From positions 124,001 to 188,000 of the forward strand of contig NZ_JBBLYU010000004.1 in NCBI RefSeq assembly GCF_037911135.1: a DNA stretch of 64,000 nucleotides, read 5' to 3'. The position numbers and the translations under genes are program-made. This stretch comes from Phaeobacter sp. A36a-5a (GTDB lineage: Bacteria; Pseudomonadota; Alphaproteobacteria; Rhodobacterales; Rhodobacteraceae). Each line of letters begins with the position of its first letter. Positions within the stretch are counted from its first letter, which is position 1. Below the pieces are notes generated by a model. It saw only the letters and a list, made by a program, of their open reading frames with translations, was not told the DNA's origin and did no database searches. Positions 42,222 through 50,688 of the stretch are shown piece by piece.

Positions 42222-42857
42222 CTAGATGCGGAAAATCGGTTGCAGCAGGCGCGGGACAAAGGACCGGAACCGCAGTGCAGCATCAGTCGCGGCAAGGCAG
42301 ATGCAGGTCTCACCGTCCTCGGCAATCGGCGTATGTTCCAGGTGATCGTCCGCAACTTCCAGATCCCCGACACCGAAGCGCCCGGTTTCATCGCGAAACG
42401 CGCCCTGCAAAACCAGCGTCAGCTCCAGCCCGTTGTGGCCATGGTCGGGAACCGCCTGTCCCGCAGGAATATAGAGCAGCCGCACGCTGCCCTCCTCGTC
42501 ATGGCTGAGGATTGACTGACGCACCCCCATGCCGAGCGACTTCCACTTTGGCGGCAGCCCACCCAGCGCCTGCATTACCGGCGCCGGAAAGATGCCCGAG
42601 CGGTTGAACTTCGGTGCGTCCTCAAAGGGTGAATCCAACTCGGCAAACACGCGCTCCCGCAGATCATCCGAGACATCCCGGGTTCCACAGGTTTCCAGTA
42701 CCGACCCGCCGACCGCCTGATGCGCATTCAACCGGGCGCGGCAGTCGTCACACATCGACAGATGGGTCGCCACAACCAGAGAGTAGGCATAGGGCAAATT
42801 GCCAGAGGCATAGGCCACCAGCAACGGGTCAGGGATATGATGGCGTACGCCGGTCAT
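42222..42857 (-). CDS. chrR: Zinc anti-sigma factor ChrR
   Basis: A 211-residue ChrR protein. The anti-sigma domain has His6/7, His32, Cys36 and Cys39 (THLSMCDDC), the Zn site needed to bind sigma-E. The C-terminal cupin has His139, His141, Glu145 (DHGHNGLELTLV) and His175 (DDHLEH), the second metal site needed for response to singlet oxygen. Residue positions match the Rhodobacter protein within one or two. It overlaps rpoE by 4 bases, the usual rpoE-chrR arrangement. Confidence 0.95.
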   Translation of the reverse strand: MTGVRHHIPDPLLVAYASGNLPYAYSLVVATHLSMCDDCRARLNAHQAVGGSVLETCGTRDVSDDLRERVFAELDSPFEDAPKFNRSGIFPAPVMQALGGLPPKWKSLGMGVRQSILSHDEEGSVRLLYIPAGQAVPDHGHNGLELTLVLQGAFRDETGRFGVGDLEVADDHLEHTPIAEDGETCICLAATDAALRFRSFVPRLLQPIFRI

Positions 42858-43411
42858 GATAGTCCTTGTTCCTTCAACTCATGACGCAACCGCTCAAGTC
42901 CGAGGCGGATGCGGGATTTGATTGTCCCCAGGGGCAATCCGGTCTGTTCCCGGATGTCCGCATGGGTCAGCTCGCCCAGATAGGCCTTTTCAACCATCTC
43001 TCGCTGTGCCGGTTTCAACCGGGCCAGGGCTGCGCGCAGCTTTGTTGTTTCCTGATCCAGCGCCAGAATCTGGGCTGCATCCTCTTGTGTTTCCTCGGGA
43101 AGCTTCAGCTCCTCCGGTATTGGCCGCCGTTCCTTGCGGATCACGTCGATCTGCCTGTTGCGGGCGATCTGGTAGATCCACGCCGAGACCTGAGCACGTT
43201 CAGGATCGAACATGGCCGCCTTGCGCCATACGGTCAGCATCACCTCCTGAACGACCTCTTCGGCCTGGCTGGGTGGCATACCGGATCGGCAGATCACCCC
43301 CTTCAGACGCGGCGCGAAATAGTCGAACAGACGACCAAACGCCACCTTGCAGCGGTTGTCGCGCACGGCCAGCATCCAGACTGTCTGATCCGACAGGCTT
43401 TCCCGTTCCAC
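42854..43411 (-). CDS. rpoE: Sigma factor RpoE (ECF11, singlet-oxygen response)
   Basis: ECF sigma factor; region 2 CRSGMPPSQAEEVVQEVMLTVWRKAAMFDPERAQVSAWIYQIARNRQIDVIRKERRP, shown here in parts, and region 4 LKPAQREMVEKAYLGELTHADIREQTGLPLGTIKSRIRLG are typical of the ChrR-linked group. The frame is open to an ATG at 43519, but that codon lies inside the sigma-E promoter at 43509-43538. I prefer the GTG at 43411, which follows GAAAGGA by 5 bases and gives 185 residues, near the length of the Rhodobacter protein; ATG 43429 is an alternative. Held inactive by ChrR until singlet oxygen appears. Confidence 0.9.
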   Translation of the reverse strand: MERESLSDQTVWMLAVRDNRCKVAFGRLFDYFAPRLKGVICRSGMPPSQAEEVVQEVMLTVWRKAAMFDPERAQVSAWIYQIARNRQIDVIRKERRPIPEELKLPEETQEDAAQILALDQETTKLRAALARLKPAQREMVEKAYLGELTHADIREQTGLPLGTIKSRIRLGLERLRHELKEQGLS

Positions 43412-43508
43412 TTTTTTCCTTTCGCGCATTACACTTGTGTCACGGTCTACCGTAACGGGCGGCGCAGGCGCTGCAAGAGTTGGATGGCTCAGCATGGTCA
43501 ACATGTAC

Positions 43509-43538
43509 TGATTACGCATCTTTCACGGTGCTGGATCA
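43509..43538 (-). promoter_or_regulatory. Sigma-E (RpoE) promoter for rpoE-chrR
   Basis: On the minus strand TGATCC (43538-43533), 18 bases, TAATCA (43514-43509), close to the RpoE consensus TGATCC-N18-TAAGA. It implies autoregulation. Confidence 0.75.
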
Positions 43539-43609
43539 CTCTGAGCGCAATTAATTTCAGTTTTTTCCATTCGTCCGGAGAGGCCCGTCATCTTAATCAC
43601 CATCTTTTT

Positions 43610-43639
43610 TGATCCGCCCGGGCGAGCGGCCCGTAACAA
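43610..43639 (+). promoter_or_regulatory. Sigma-E (RpoE) promoter for the lipid operon
   Basis: TGATCC at 43610-43615, 18 bases, TAACAA at 43634-43639, 25 bases before the ATG at 43664. Confidence 0.78.
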
Positions 43640-43663
43640 GTTGAAATCACAGATGGAGACAGC

Positions 43664-44953
43664 ATGTCCTTCGACGCATTATCATCCGCTCGCCAGCGTA
43701 TCGCCGTTGTCGGTGGTGGCATCTCCGGGCTTGCCACCGCCTGGCTGCTCGCAAAAAGCCACAACGTCACGCTTTATGAAGCCGCGCCGCGACTGGGTGG
43801 GCACGCGCGGACCGTCGTCGCCGGTCGTAATGGCGACCAGCCCGTGGATACCGGCTTCATCGTCTTCAACTACGTGAACTATCCGCATCTGACGTCGATG
43901 TTCCGCGATCTGGATGTGCCCGTGGTCAAAAGCGACATGAGTTTCGGTGCCAGCATCGGGGATGGCCGCGTCGAATACGGTCTGCGAGATCTTGGGGCGC
44001 TGCTCGGGCAGCGTCGCAACATCGCGCGGCCCGCCTTTTTCCGCATGGTACGTGATATCCTGCGCTTCAACGCCAACGCCGAAGAGGTCGCCAAGAGTGA
44101 CAGCGTCACCATCGGCGAACTGGTCAATGATCTGAAGCTCGGCGACTGGTTCCAGCGCTATTACCTGATGCCCATTTGTGGCGCGATCTGGTCGACGCCG
44201 CCGGATGAAATTCGCGGTTTTCCGGCGCAGTCGCTGGTCCGCTTCTTTCGCAATCACGCATTGCTCAGCGCTTCTGGACAGCATCAATGGTGGACGGTCA
44301 AAGGCGGCAGCATCGAATATGTCCGACGTCTGACCGCCCGATTGGACCAGATGGGCTGCCAATTGCGTCCGGGCACCCCGGTGCGCAGCGTCGAACGGAC
44401 ATCCGAGGGGGTACGCATCCAGCTCCCCGATGGCACCTCCGAAAACTTTGATCAGGTGGTGATGGCCTGCCATTCCGATGACAGCCTGCGATTGCTGGCG
44501 CAGCCGACAGCGGCAGAGCAGGCAACGCTGGGGGTCATGCGCTATCAGGATAACGAGATGATCCTGCACCGCGACACCGACCAGATGCCGCGCCGCCGTG
44601 CCTGCTGGTCGTCCTGGGTCTACAAGGCCGACACCCGCGACAACCGGGCCGCCATCGGCGTCACCTACTGGATGAACCGGCTCCAGAATATCGACGAAAA
44701 CGATCCTCTGTTCGTTTCGCTGAACCCGGTAAAGGATGTGCGGTCGGATCTGATCTACGATCAAAAAACTTTCCGCCATCCGGTGTTTGACACCGCCGCG
44801 CTGCGTGCACAAAGCCGGATTGCCGATATCCAGGGGCAGAACAACACCTGGTTTGCCGGTGCCTATCTGCGGCATGGGTTTCACGAAGACGGCTTTGCCA
44901 GCGCGGTGCGCGTCACACGTGGCATCAGCGCGCGGGAACGGGTGATCGGATGA
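43664..44953 (+). CDS. FAD-dependent amine-oxidase-type protein of the RpoE regulon
   Basis: A 429-residue flavoprotein. GxGxxG motif in IAVVGGGISGLATAWLLAKS, second FAD motif LGGHARTV, and VDTGFIVFNYVNYPHL typical of the NAD(P)/FAD proteins found beside cyclopropane-fatty-acid synthases. In Rhodobacter the equivalent RpoE-controlled genes act in singlet-oxygen protection and furan fatty acid formation; this protein may dehydrogenate or oxidise a methylated acyl chain. First gene of an eight-gene operon with a sigma-E promoter. The exact reaction is inferred. Confidence 0.85.
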   Translation: MSFDALSSARQRIAVVGGGISGLATAWLLAKSHNVTLYEAAPRLGGHARTVVAGRNGDQPVDTGFIVFNYVNYPHLTSMFRDLDVPVVKSDMSFGASIGDGRVEYGLRDLGALLGQRRNIARPAFFRMVRDILRFNANAEEVAKSDSVTIGELVNDLKLGDWFQRYYLMPICGAIWSTPPDEIRGFPAQSLVRFFRNHALLSASGQHQWWTVKGGSIEYVRRLTARLDQMGCQLRPGTPVRSVERTSEGVRIQLPDGTSENFDQVVMACHSDDSLRLLAQPTAAEQATLGVMRYQDNEMILHRDTDQMPRRRACWSSWVYKADTRDNRAAIGVTYWMNRLQNIDENDPLFVSLNPVKDVRSDLIYDQKTFRHPVFDTAALRAQSRIADIQGQNNTWFAGAYLRHGFHEDGFASAVRVTRGISARERVIG

Positions 44954-45702
44954 CCCTGTGGCCCGAGCATATCGCCGGACAGACCACCCATGCCCGCCAT
45001 GGCGCCATCTCCAACAGCTTTCGCTACGGCGTGGACTATGTGCTGATTGACCCGCGCTCCGAGAGCGGCCCGCTGCTGTTTTCGCGCAATCGCTTCAATC
45101 TGGCTGCGGTCCATGATCGCAACCATGGTGGCGCGCCGAAACAGGGGATCGGCCTGCCATGGGCGCAGGACGTGTTCGCCGACGCCGGGCTGGATCTGGA
45201 GGGGATCACCATTCGGCTGCTCACTCAACCGAGCTATCTGGGCCATATTTTCAACCCGGTCAGCTTCTGGCTGGCCTATCGCGGCAAGGCGCTACATGCG
45301 GTCATCGCCGAGGTCAGCAATACCTTTGGCGACCGGCACAGCTATGTCTGTCACAAACCCGGCTTCACCGCGATCGCCCCCTCCGACAAGCTTCAGGCCA
45401 AGAAGATCTTTCACGTCTCCCCATTTCAGGACATTGCCGGGGACTACTGGTTCAACTTCGACATCGGCCCCCGGCGGATCGCCATCCGGATCGACCACAA
45501 GAACGATGGCGAAGGGGTGGTCGCCACGCTGACCGGCCCGCGCCAGCCGCTAAGCAACGCCGCACTCATATGCTCCAGCCTGCGCCGCCCGGCCGGCACG
45601 CTGCGCACGGTTGCGCTGATTTACTGGCAGGCGCTGAAATTGAAACTCAAGGGCGCCAACTATCGCCCCCGCCCTACCCCACCGGAACATGAGGTCAGCT
45701 GA
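44950..45702 (+). CDS. DUF1365 family protein
   Basis: A 250-residue protein of DUF1365. Seen: ARHGAISNSFRYGVDYVLID, LLTQPSYLGHIFNPVSFWLAYR, EVSNTFGDRHSYV and KIFHVSPFQDIAGDYWF, all conserved in the family. DUF1365 proteins almost always sit between an FAD oxidase and a CFA-synthase-like methyltransferase, as here, so a role in lipid modification is likely but undefined. Overlaps the upstream gene by 4 bases. Confidence 0.9.
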   Translation: MTLWPEHIAGQTTHARHGAISNSFRYGVDYVLIDPRSESGPLLFSRNRFNLAAVHDRNHGGAPKQGIGLPWAQDVFADAGLDLEGITIRLLTQPSYLGHIFNPVSFWLAYRGKALHAVIAEVSNTFGDRHSYVCHKPGFTAIAPSDKLQAKKIFHVSPFQDIAGDYWFNFDIGPRRIAIRIDHKNDGEGVVATLTGPRQPLSNAALICSSLRRPAGTLRTVALIYWQALKLKLKGANYRPRPTPPEHEVS

Positions 45703-46859
45703 TGATTTTCCTTACCAAACGCGTAAAACACGACTTTCTCGACAGCTGCGCGCGCATCCGCAAGGGCAGTCTGCGCCTGCTGACCCCAGAGGGCGACACC
45801 CATGATTTCGGCACCGGTGAACCACGCGCCGAAATCCATCTGCGTGACTGGAGCGCCATAACCGCCATGGCCGCCCGCGGCGATATCGGCCTCGGCGAGG
45901 CCTATGTCGCCGGACTTTGGGAGACGCCCAGCATCGAAGACGTCATCAAGGTGGCGCTGCTCAACCTCGATCATCTTACCGATTACGCCTACCCGAGTTT
46001 CTGGGCCAGTCTGAAGTTCCGGGTCGTGGACCGGATGCTGCGCGCCAATTCGATCAAGGGCGCGGCGCGGAACATCAAGGCCCATTACGACGTCGGCAAT
46101 GAATTCTACCAGCTGTGGCTGGACGAAAGCATGACCTATTCCTCGGCCCTCTTTGCGCCGGGTGACAATGACCTCGCGCGTGCGCAGACCCGCAAATACG
46201 ACCGGGTGCTGAGCCGCCTCACCGCCGGTGATCGCGTCCTGGAGGTTGGCTGCGGCTGGGGCGGATTTGCCGACCGCGCCGCCGAACAGGGGCGCCATGT
46301 TACCGGGCTGACCATCTCCCCCAGTCAGTTTGGTTATGCCGACGCGAGGCTCGATGGGCGCGCCGATATCCGCCTTTGCGATTATCGCAAATCGGAGGGA
46401 AAATTCGACAATATCGTTTCCATCGAAATGGTTGAGGCCGTGGGCGAACGCTATTGGCCCAGCTATTTCGCCACGCTGAAAGACCGTCTGGCCGATGACG
46501 GCCATGCCGTGGTGCAGGCGATCACCGTTCAGGACAGCTATTTCGACATCTATCGGCAGTCCTCGGACTATATCCGCCAGTATACTTTTCCGGGCGGCAT
46601 GTTGCTCTCTGATGCGGTGATCTCACATCAGGCGCGCACCGCTGGTCTGAAGGTTACGGATAATTTCGCCTTTGGCCAGGATTACGCGCGCACCTGCCGG
46701 GAATGGGCGGCGCGCCTTGTCGCGATGACCCCCAAAATCCACTCTCTGGGCTATGGCGAGGCCTTCCTGCGCAACTGGCGCTACTATCTGGAAACCTGCG
46801 CCGCCTCCTTCGAGGTCGGCCAGACGGACGTGGTTCAGGTGGAGCTGGCCCATGCCTGA
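45702..46859 (+). CDS. Cyclopropane-fatty-acyl-phospholipid synthase-type methyltransferase
   Basis: A 385-residue SAM-dependent methyltransferase of the CFA synthase family: HYDVGNEFYQLWLDESMTYSSALF, SAM loop LEVGCGWGGFADRAAEQG, GLTISPSQ and SIEMVEAVGERYWPSYF. It transfers a methyl or methylene group to an unsaturated acyl chain of membrane lipids. In the RpoE regulon of Rhodobacter such an enzyme starts furan fatty acid synthesis; whether this one makes cyclopropane or methylated chains cannot be decided. One-base overlap with the DUF1365 gene. Confidence 0.92.
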   Translation: MIFLTKRVKHDFLDSCARIRKGSLRLLTPEGDTHDFGTGEPRAEIHLRDWSAITAMAARGDIGLGEAYVAGLWETPSIEDVIKVALLNLDHLTDYAYPSFWASLKFRVVDRMLRANSIKGAARNIKAHYDVGNEFYQLWLDESMTYSSALFAPGDNDLARAQTRKYDRVLSRLTAGDRVLEVGCGWGGFADRAAEQGRHVTGLTISPSQFGYADARLDGRADIRLCDYRKSEGKFDNIVSIEMVEAVGERYWPSYFATLKDRLADDGHAVVQAITVQDSYFDIYRQSSDYIRQYTFPGGMLLSDAVISHQARTAGLKVTDNFAFGQDYARTCREWAARLVAMTPKIHSLGYGEAFLRNWRYYLETCAASFEVGQTDVVQVELAHA

Positions 46860-47382
46860 GATCCGCCAAAACCACCTGCGCTCCGCAATCGCCGCATTTG
46901 CCGTCAGTCTCGGCGTGGGTCTCGCCAGCGCTGCAACGGCAAATACCGGCCTCAGCTCGCCGACCAAACTGGGAGAGGTCACCTTCCGCTGGTTTGGCCT
47001 GCCGCTCTATGATGCCAGCCTTTACACCGAAGGGCAGACCCGCTTTGACTGGCAGAACCCGATGGCGCTCAAGCTCAGCTATCGGCGCGGGTTCAGCAAA
47101 TCCCAGCTGATGCAGGCCACGGTCGCGGAACTGCTGCGGCTGGAAGGCAGGCGCGCCGATCACGATCAGCTGGTCGGCAAGCTGGATCGCTGTTTTCGCG
47201 ATGTGAGAGCGGGCGACAGCTTCGTGGCAACAACCCGCGCGCCTGATCAGGTGGCGCTCTATCTGAACGGAAAACAGACCTGCGATCTGCGCCATGCAGA
47301 CGCCCGCAAGCGGTTTCTGAATATCTGGCTGTCGCCCAACAGCCGCGCTGCGCGTTTGTCCAGCGAGCTGCGGGGCAACTGA
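46852..47382 (+). CDS. Chalcone isomerase-like periplasmic protein
   Basis: A 176-residue protein with a signal peptide (IAAFAVSLGVGLASAATA). The mature part (LGEVTFRWFGLPLYDASLYTEGQ, NPMALKLSYRRGFSKSQL, LDRCFRDVRAGDSFVA, FLNIWLSPNS) matches the bacterial chalcone-isomerase-like family, a fold that in plants and some bacteria binds fatty acids or flavonoids. An enzymatic role is not supported. Within the sigma-E lipid operon it may carry or bind modified lipids. GGTGGAG upstream of ATG 46852. Confidence 0.8.
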   Translation: MPEIRQNHLRSAIAAFAVSLGVGLASAATANTGLSSPTKLGEVTFRWFGLPLYDASLYTEGQTRFDWQNPMALKLSYRRGFSKSQLMQATVAELLRLEGRRADHDQLVGKLDRCFRDVRAGDSFVATTRAPDQVALYLNGKQTCDLRHADARKRFLNIWLSPNSRAARLSSELRGN

Positions 47383-48605
47383 TGCAAGCCACCCGTATCT
47401 CCCTATTTGCGCTGATGCTGGCCGCCGCCGGTCTGCCGCTCTATATCCATCTGCCGCGCTTTGCGACGGCGGAACTGGGATTGAGCCTGGCAACCCTCGC
47501 AGCGGTGCTGGCGGCGATACGGGTGCTGGATTTCGTGCAGGACCCCCTGCTGGGCTGGGTCACCGACCGCTGGCCGCAGGAACGCGCGACCTTTGCAGCT
47601 TTGGCGGCCTTTGGCATGGCAGTGGGGTTCATCCTGCTCTACACCTACCGCCCGGCGGCGGGGGGCGTGCTGCCATGGTTCGTCATCGCCCTGGTGCTTC
47701 TGTTCACGGCCTATAGTCTCGGAAGTGTTTTGTTCTATGGGCAAAGCACCGCGCTTGCAGGCAGCCCGGAGGCGCTGATCCGTCTGGCCGGGTTTCGCGA
47801 GGGCGGCACATTGGCCGGTATCATCCTGGCAGCCCTGGCGCCGGGCGCGCTGGTTGCCGTCGGCGCAGGCCACGGCGGCTACCCCGCTTTTGGCTGGATG
47901 CTGGCCGCACTCTGCGGTGTGGTCTGGTGGCTGACCCGCGGCCTCTGGACAGCGGCACCGCGCCCCGAACACCCGCTGTCCATTACCGCGCTGCGTGCAG
48001 CGGGTGGCCTTCGCCTGCTGGCGCTGGCCCTCGTGAACAGCCTGCCGGTCGCCATGACATCGACACTGTTTCTGTTCTTCGTCGAGGACAAGTTGGCGCT
48101 TGCCGATCTGGCCGGCCCCTTTCTGGTCCTGTTCTTTCTCGCAGCGGGACTATCGGTGCCGCTATGGACCCGCGCGGCAGAGAAGTTCGGCGCGCGCGAG
48201 GTGTTGTTTCCGGCGATGGCACTGGCGATCCTTGCCTTTATCTCCGCAGCCTTTCTTCCGCCCGGAGCCGGCCTTGGCTTTGCCGCCATCTGCATTGGTT
48301 CGGGGGCCGCGCTCGGCGCGGATATGGTGATCCTGCCGGTGCTGTTTTCACGCGCATTGGCGCGCGCCGGGTTGCAGGCGGGGCAGGCCTTCGGGCTGTG
48401 GTCCTTTGCTGCCAAACTCGCGCTTGCCGCCGCTGCTGTGCTCCTGCTGCCGCTTCTGCAGATGAGCGGCTTCACCCCCGGTGGCGAAAACAGCGCCGCC
48501 GCCCTGCAGACGCTGACATGGGCCTACGCAATCATTCCCTGCTGCATCAAACTTATCGCCATCGCGATGGTGATCCGCCTCCCTGGAAAGGTAACCGCGT
48601 CATGA
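47382..48605 (+). CDS. MFS transporter (GPH-like)
   Basis: A 407-residue polytopic protein with about 12 membrane segments of the MFS/GPH (sugar-cation symporter) type; RVLDFVQDPLLGWVTDRWP is the cytoplasmic-loop signature and AAIRVLDF precedes it. It lies in the RpoE operon where the Rhodobacter equivalent also sits. Its substrate is unknown; a lipid or lipid precursor flippase-like role has not been shown. ATG overlaps the upstream stop (TGATG). Confidence 0.88.
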   Translation: MQATRISLFALMLAAAGLPLYIHLPRFATAELGLSLATLAAVLAAIRVLDFVQDPLLGWVTDRWPQERATFAALAAFGMAVGFILLYTYRPAAGGVLPWFVIALVLLFTAYSLGSVLFYGQSTALAGSPEALIRLAGFREGGTLAGIILAALAPGALVAVGAGHGGYPAFGWMLAALCGVVWWLTRGLWTAAPRPEHPLSITALRAAGGLRLLALALVNSLPVAMTSTLFLFFVEDKLALADLAGPFLVLFFLAAGLSVPLWTRAAEKFGAREVLFPAMALAILAFISAAFLPPGAGLGFAAICIGSGAALGADMVILPVLFSRALARAGLQAGQAFGLWSFAAKLALAAAAVLLLPLLQMSGFTPGGENSAAALQTLTWAYAIIPCCIKLIAIAMVIRLPGKVTAS

Positions 48606-49150
48606 AACTCCTGCTTGTTGCCATCATTCTGTTGCTGCTGCTTGCGCTCCTTCGCCCTGGGCTGGGATTTCGCAGCCAGCACCCCGAATACTATGCCAAT
48701 ACCAGTCCCGCCTTCGACATTCGCACACATCTGAGCGGCGAGATGATCTCCGAAGGTATGATTTACGGCCCGTTGGGGCGCGTCTCCTCGCGGTTTGTCG
48801 CCACGATGACGGGCGAATGGGAGGGCGACACCGGCACGTTGAGCGAGAATTTTTCCTACGCCAGCGGCGGCACGCAAATGCGGAAATGGTTCCTCACCAT
48901 GGGCGAAAACGGCAGCTTCACCGCCACCGCAGATGACATCATCGGCACCGGACAGGGTCAGCAGATGGGAGCCGCCGTGCGCCTGACCTATCGCATCCGC
49001 CTGCCAGAAAGCGCCGGTGGCCATGTGCTGGATGTCACCGACTGGATGTATCTGATGGAGAACGGCACGATCATGAACCGCTCCGAAATGCGCAAATTCG
49101 GCATCAAGGTGGCCGAGCTGATCGCCACCATGCGACCGAAGGGAGAGTGA
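48602..49150 (+). CDS. DUF3833 family protein
   Basis: A 182-residue protein with an N-terminal signal anchor (LLLVAIILLLLLALLRPG). The body (FDIRTHLSGEMISEGMIYGPLGRVSSRFVATMTGEW, FSYASGGTQMRKWFLTM) is of the DUF3833 lipocalin-like type, typically found with CFA-type methyltransferases. Probably an envelope protein handling modified lipids. Overlaps the MFS gene by 4 bases. Confidence 0.87.
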   Translation: MKLLLVAIILLLLLALLRPGLGFRSQHPEYYANTSPAFDIRTHLSGEMISEGMIYGPLGRVSSRFVATMTGEWEGDTGTLSENFSYASGGTQMRKWFLTMGENGSFTATADDIIGTGQGQQMGAAVRLTYRIRLPESAGGHVLDVTDWMYLMENGTIMNRSEMRKFGIKVAELIATMRPKGE

Positions 49151-49151
49151 G

Positions 49152-49883
49152 ATGTTTGCAGGACAGACCTGGTGGATCCTCGGCGCGAGCGAGGGGCTGG
49201 GGCGTGCGATCGCCGAGAAGCTGGATGCCGCAGGCGCGCGGCTGGTGCTGTCAGCGCGCAGCGAAGAGCGCCTGCAGGAGCTGGCGGGCACGCTGAGCAA
49301 TGCCACTGCCCTGCCACTGGATGTGACCGATCCCGACGCCATCAGCCGGGCCGTGGAGCAGATCGGCAAGGTGGATGGCCTCCTTTACTGTGCCGGGGCC
49401 TATGACCCGATGCCTGCGCAGGACTGGGACGCCGAGAAGGTCGAGCTGATCTGCGACGTGAACTTCATGGGCGCAATTCGTGTGGTTGGCCGCGTCATAC
49501 CGCAGATGGTCGCTGCCAACGAAGGGCATATCGTGCTGATCGGCTCACTCGCCGGTCACACGGGCCTGCCCGGAGCGACCGGCTATGGCGCGTCGAAATC
49601 GGCCGTTATACACATGGCCGAGAACCTCCAGGCCGATCTGATCCAGACCCCCATAAAGGTTCAGGTGATCAATCCGGGTTTCATCAAAACCCGTCTGACC
49701 GACAAGAACGATTTCAAGATGCCGATGATCCAGACCCCGGATGAGGCCGCAGATGCCTGCCTGAAAGCGATGCGAAGCGGGCGCTTCAGCACCAGTTTCC
49801 CCGCCCCCTTCGCCTGGGTCTTCACCATCGGCAAACATCTTCCCCGCAAACTGTTCCTGCGCCTGATGGGGGCGGGAAAATGA
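49152..49883 (+). CDS. Short-chain dehydrogenase/reductase 1
   Basis: A 243-residue SDR. Cofactor motif WWILGASEGLGRAIAEKLDAAG, LYCAGAYDP (NAG-like), catalytic Ser in VLIGSLAGHTG and Tyr-x3-Lys in GYGASKSAV. RPG-like INPGFIKT follows. It could reduce a keto or aldehyde lipid intermediate made by the operon; substrate unknown. Starts one base after the DUF3833 stop, GGGAGAG upstream. Confidence 0.9.
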   Translation: MFAGQTWWILGASEGLGRAIAEKLDAAGARLVLSARSEERLQELAGTLSNATALPLDVTDPDAISRAVEQIGKVDGLLYCAGAYDPMPAQDWDAEKVELICDVNFMGAIRVVGRVIPQMVAANEGHIVLIGSLAGHTGLPGATGYGASKSAVIHMAENLQADLIQTPIKVQVINPGFIKTRLTDKNDFKMPMIQTPDEAADACLKAMRSGRFSTSFPAPFAWVFTIGKHLPRKLFLRLMGAGK

Positions 49884-50611
49884 GCCCCCATTCGCCGCGC
49901 CACATCGTCATTATCGGTGCCTCCGGTGGCATCGGGTCGGCGCTGGTTGACCATTTTGCGGCGCGAAACCCCGCCAGCCTGACGGCGGTCGCGCGCGGCG
50001 CATTGCCACCGAAGGCCGGCGTCGACAGCTACCGCGCCGATATCACGGATGAGGACCAGCTGGCCGGGTTTGCCGATGATCTGCGCCGCAGGAGGATCGC
50101 CCCTGATCTGGTCGTCGTTGCAACCGGGGTTCTCTCCGACGAGGCCGGGCTTAAGCCTGAGAAATCCTATCGTCAGCAGGACCCGGTGGCGTTCCGCAAG
50201 GTGTTTGAAATAAACACCTTTGCCCCCGCCATCATTGCCAAACATCTGCTGCCGATCATGCCTCGCAAGGGGCGCGCGGTCTTTGCCGCCCTGTCCGCGC
50301 GGGTCGGCTCGATCAGCGACAATGGCCTCGGCGGCTGGCATGCCTATCGCGCCTCCAAAGCGGCACTGAACATGCTGATCCGCAACTACGCCATCGAGAC
50401 CGCGCGCAGCAACGAGGAGATGATCTGTGTCGGCCTGCATCCCGGCACCGTAAAAACACCGCTGTCGGAACCTTTTTCAAAGAACGTCCCCGACGACGCC
50501 CTGTTCGAGCCACAACAGGCCGCGGCCTACCTCGCCCAGGTGATCGACCGGCTATCAGCCAAGGACAGCGGGCGGGTGTTCGACTGGGCCGGCAAGGAAA
50601 TCCCAGCCTGA
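49880..50611 (+). CDS. Short-chain dehydrogenase/reductase 2
   Basis: A 243-residue SDR, distinct from the preceding one. Motifs: IVIIGASGGIGSALVDHFAARN, ATGVLSDEAG, catalytic Ser in FAALSARVGSISDN, Tyr in WHAYRASKAALNMLIRNYA and LHPGTVKTPLSEPF. The LSARVGSISDN and HAYRASKAALN pair is typical of the C-factor/CsgA-like SDR subgroup. Last gene of the RpoE operon; it overlaps the first SDR by 4 bases. Confidence 0.9.
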   Translation: MSPHSPRHIVIIGASGGIGSALVDHFAARNPASLTAVARGALPPKAGVDSYRADITDEDQLAGFADDLRRRRIAPDLVVVATGVLSDEAGLKPEKSYRQQDPVAFRKVFEINTFAPAIIAKHLLPIMPRKGRAVFAALSARVGSISDNGLGGWHAYRASKAALNMLIRNYAIETARSNEEMICVGLHPGTVKTPLSEPFSKNVPDDALFEPQQAAAYLAQVIDRLSAKDSGRVFDWAGKEIPA

Positions 50612-50688
50612 TGATGGGCTGATCGCCACCAGATCGTGGCGACCGTGTCATCAAACACAGCGCCGGACTTGCTCATCCAGCAGGCCCC

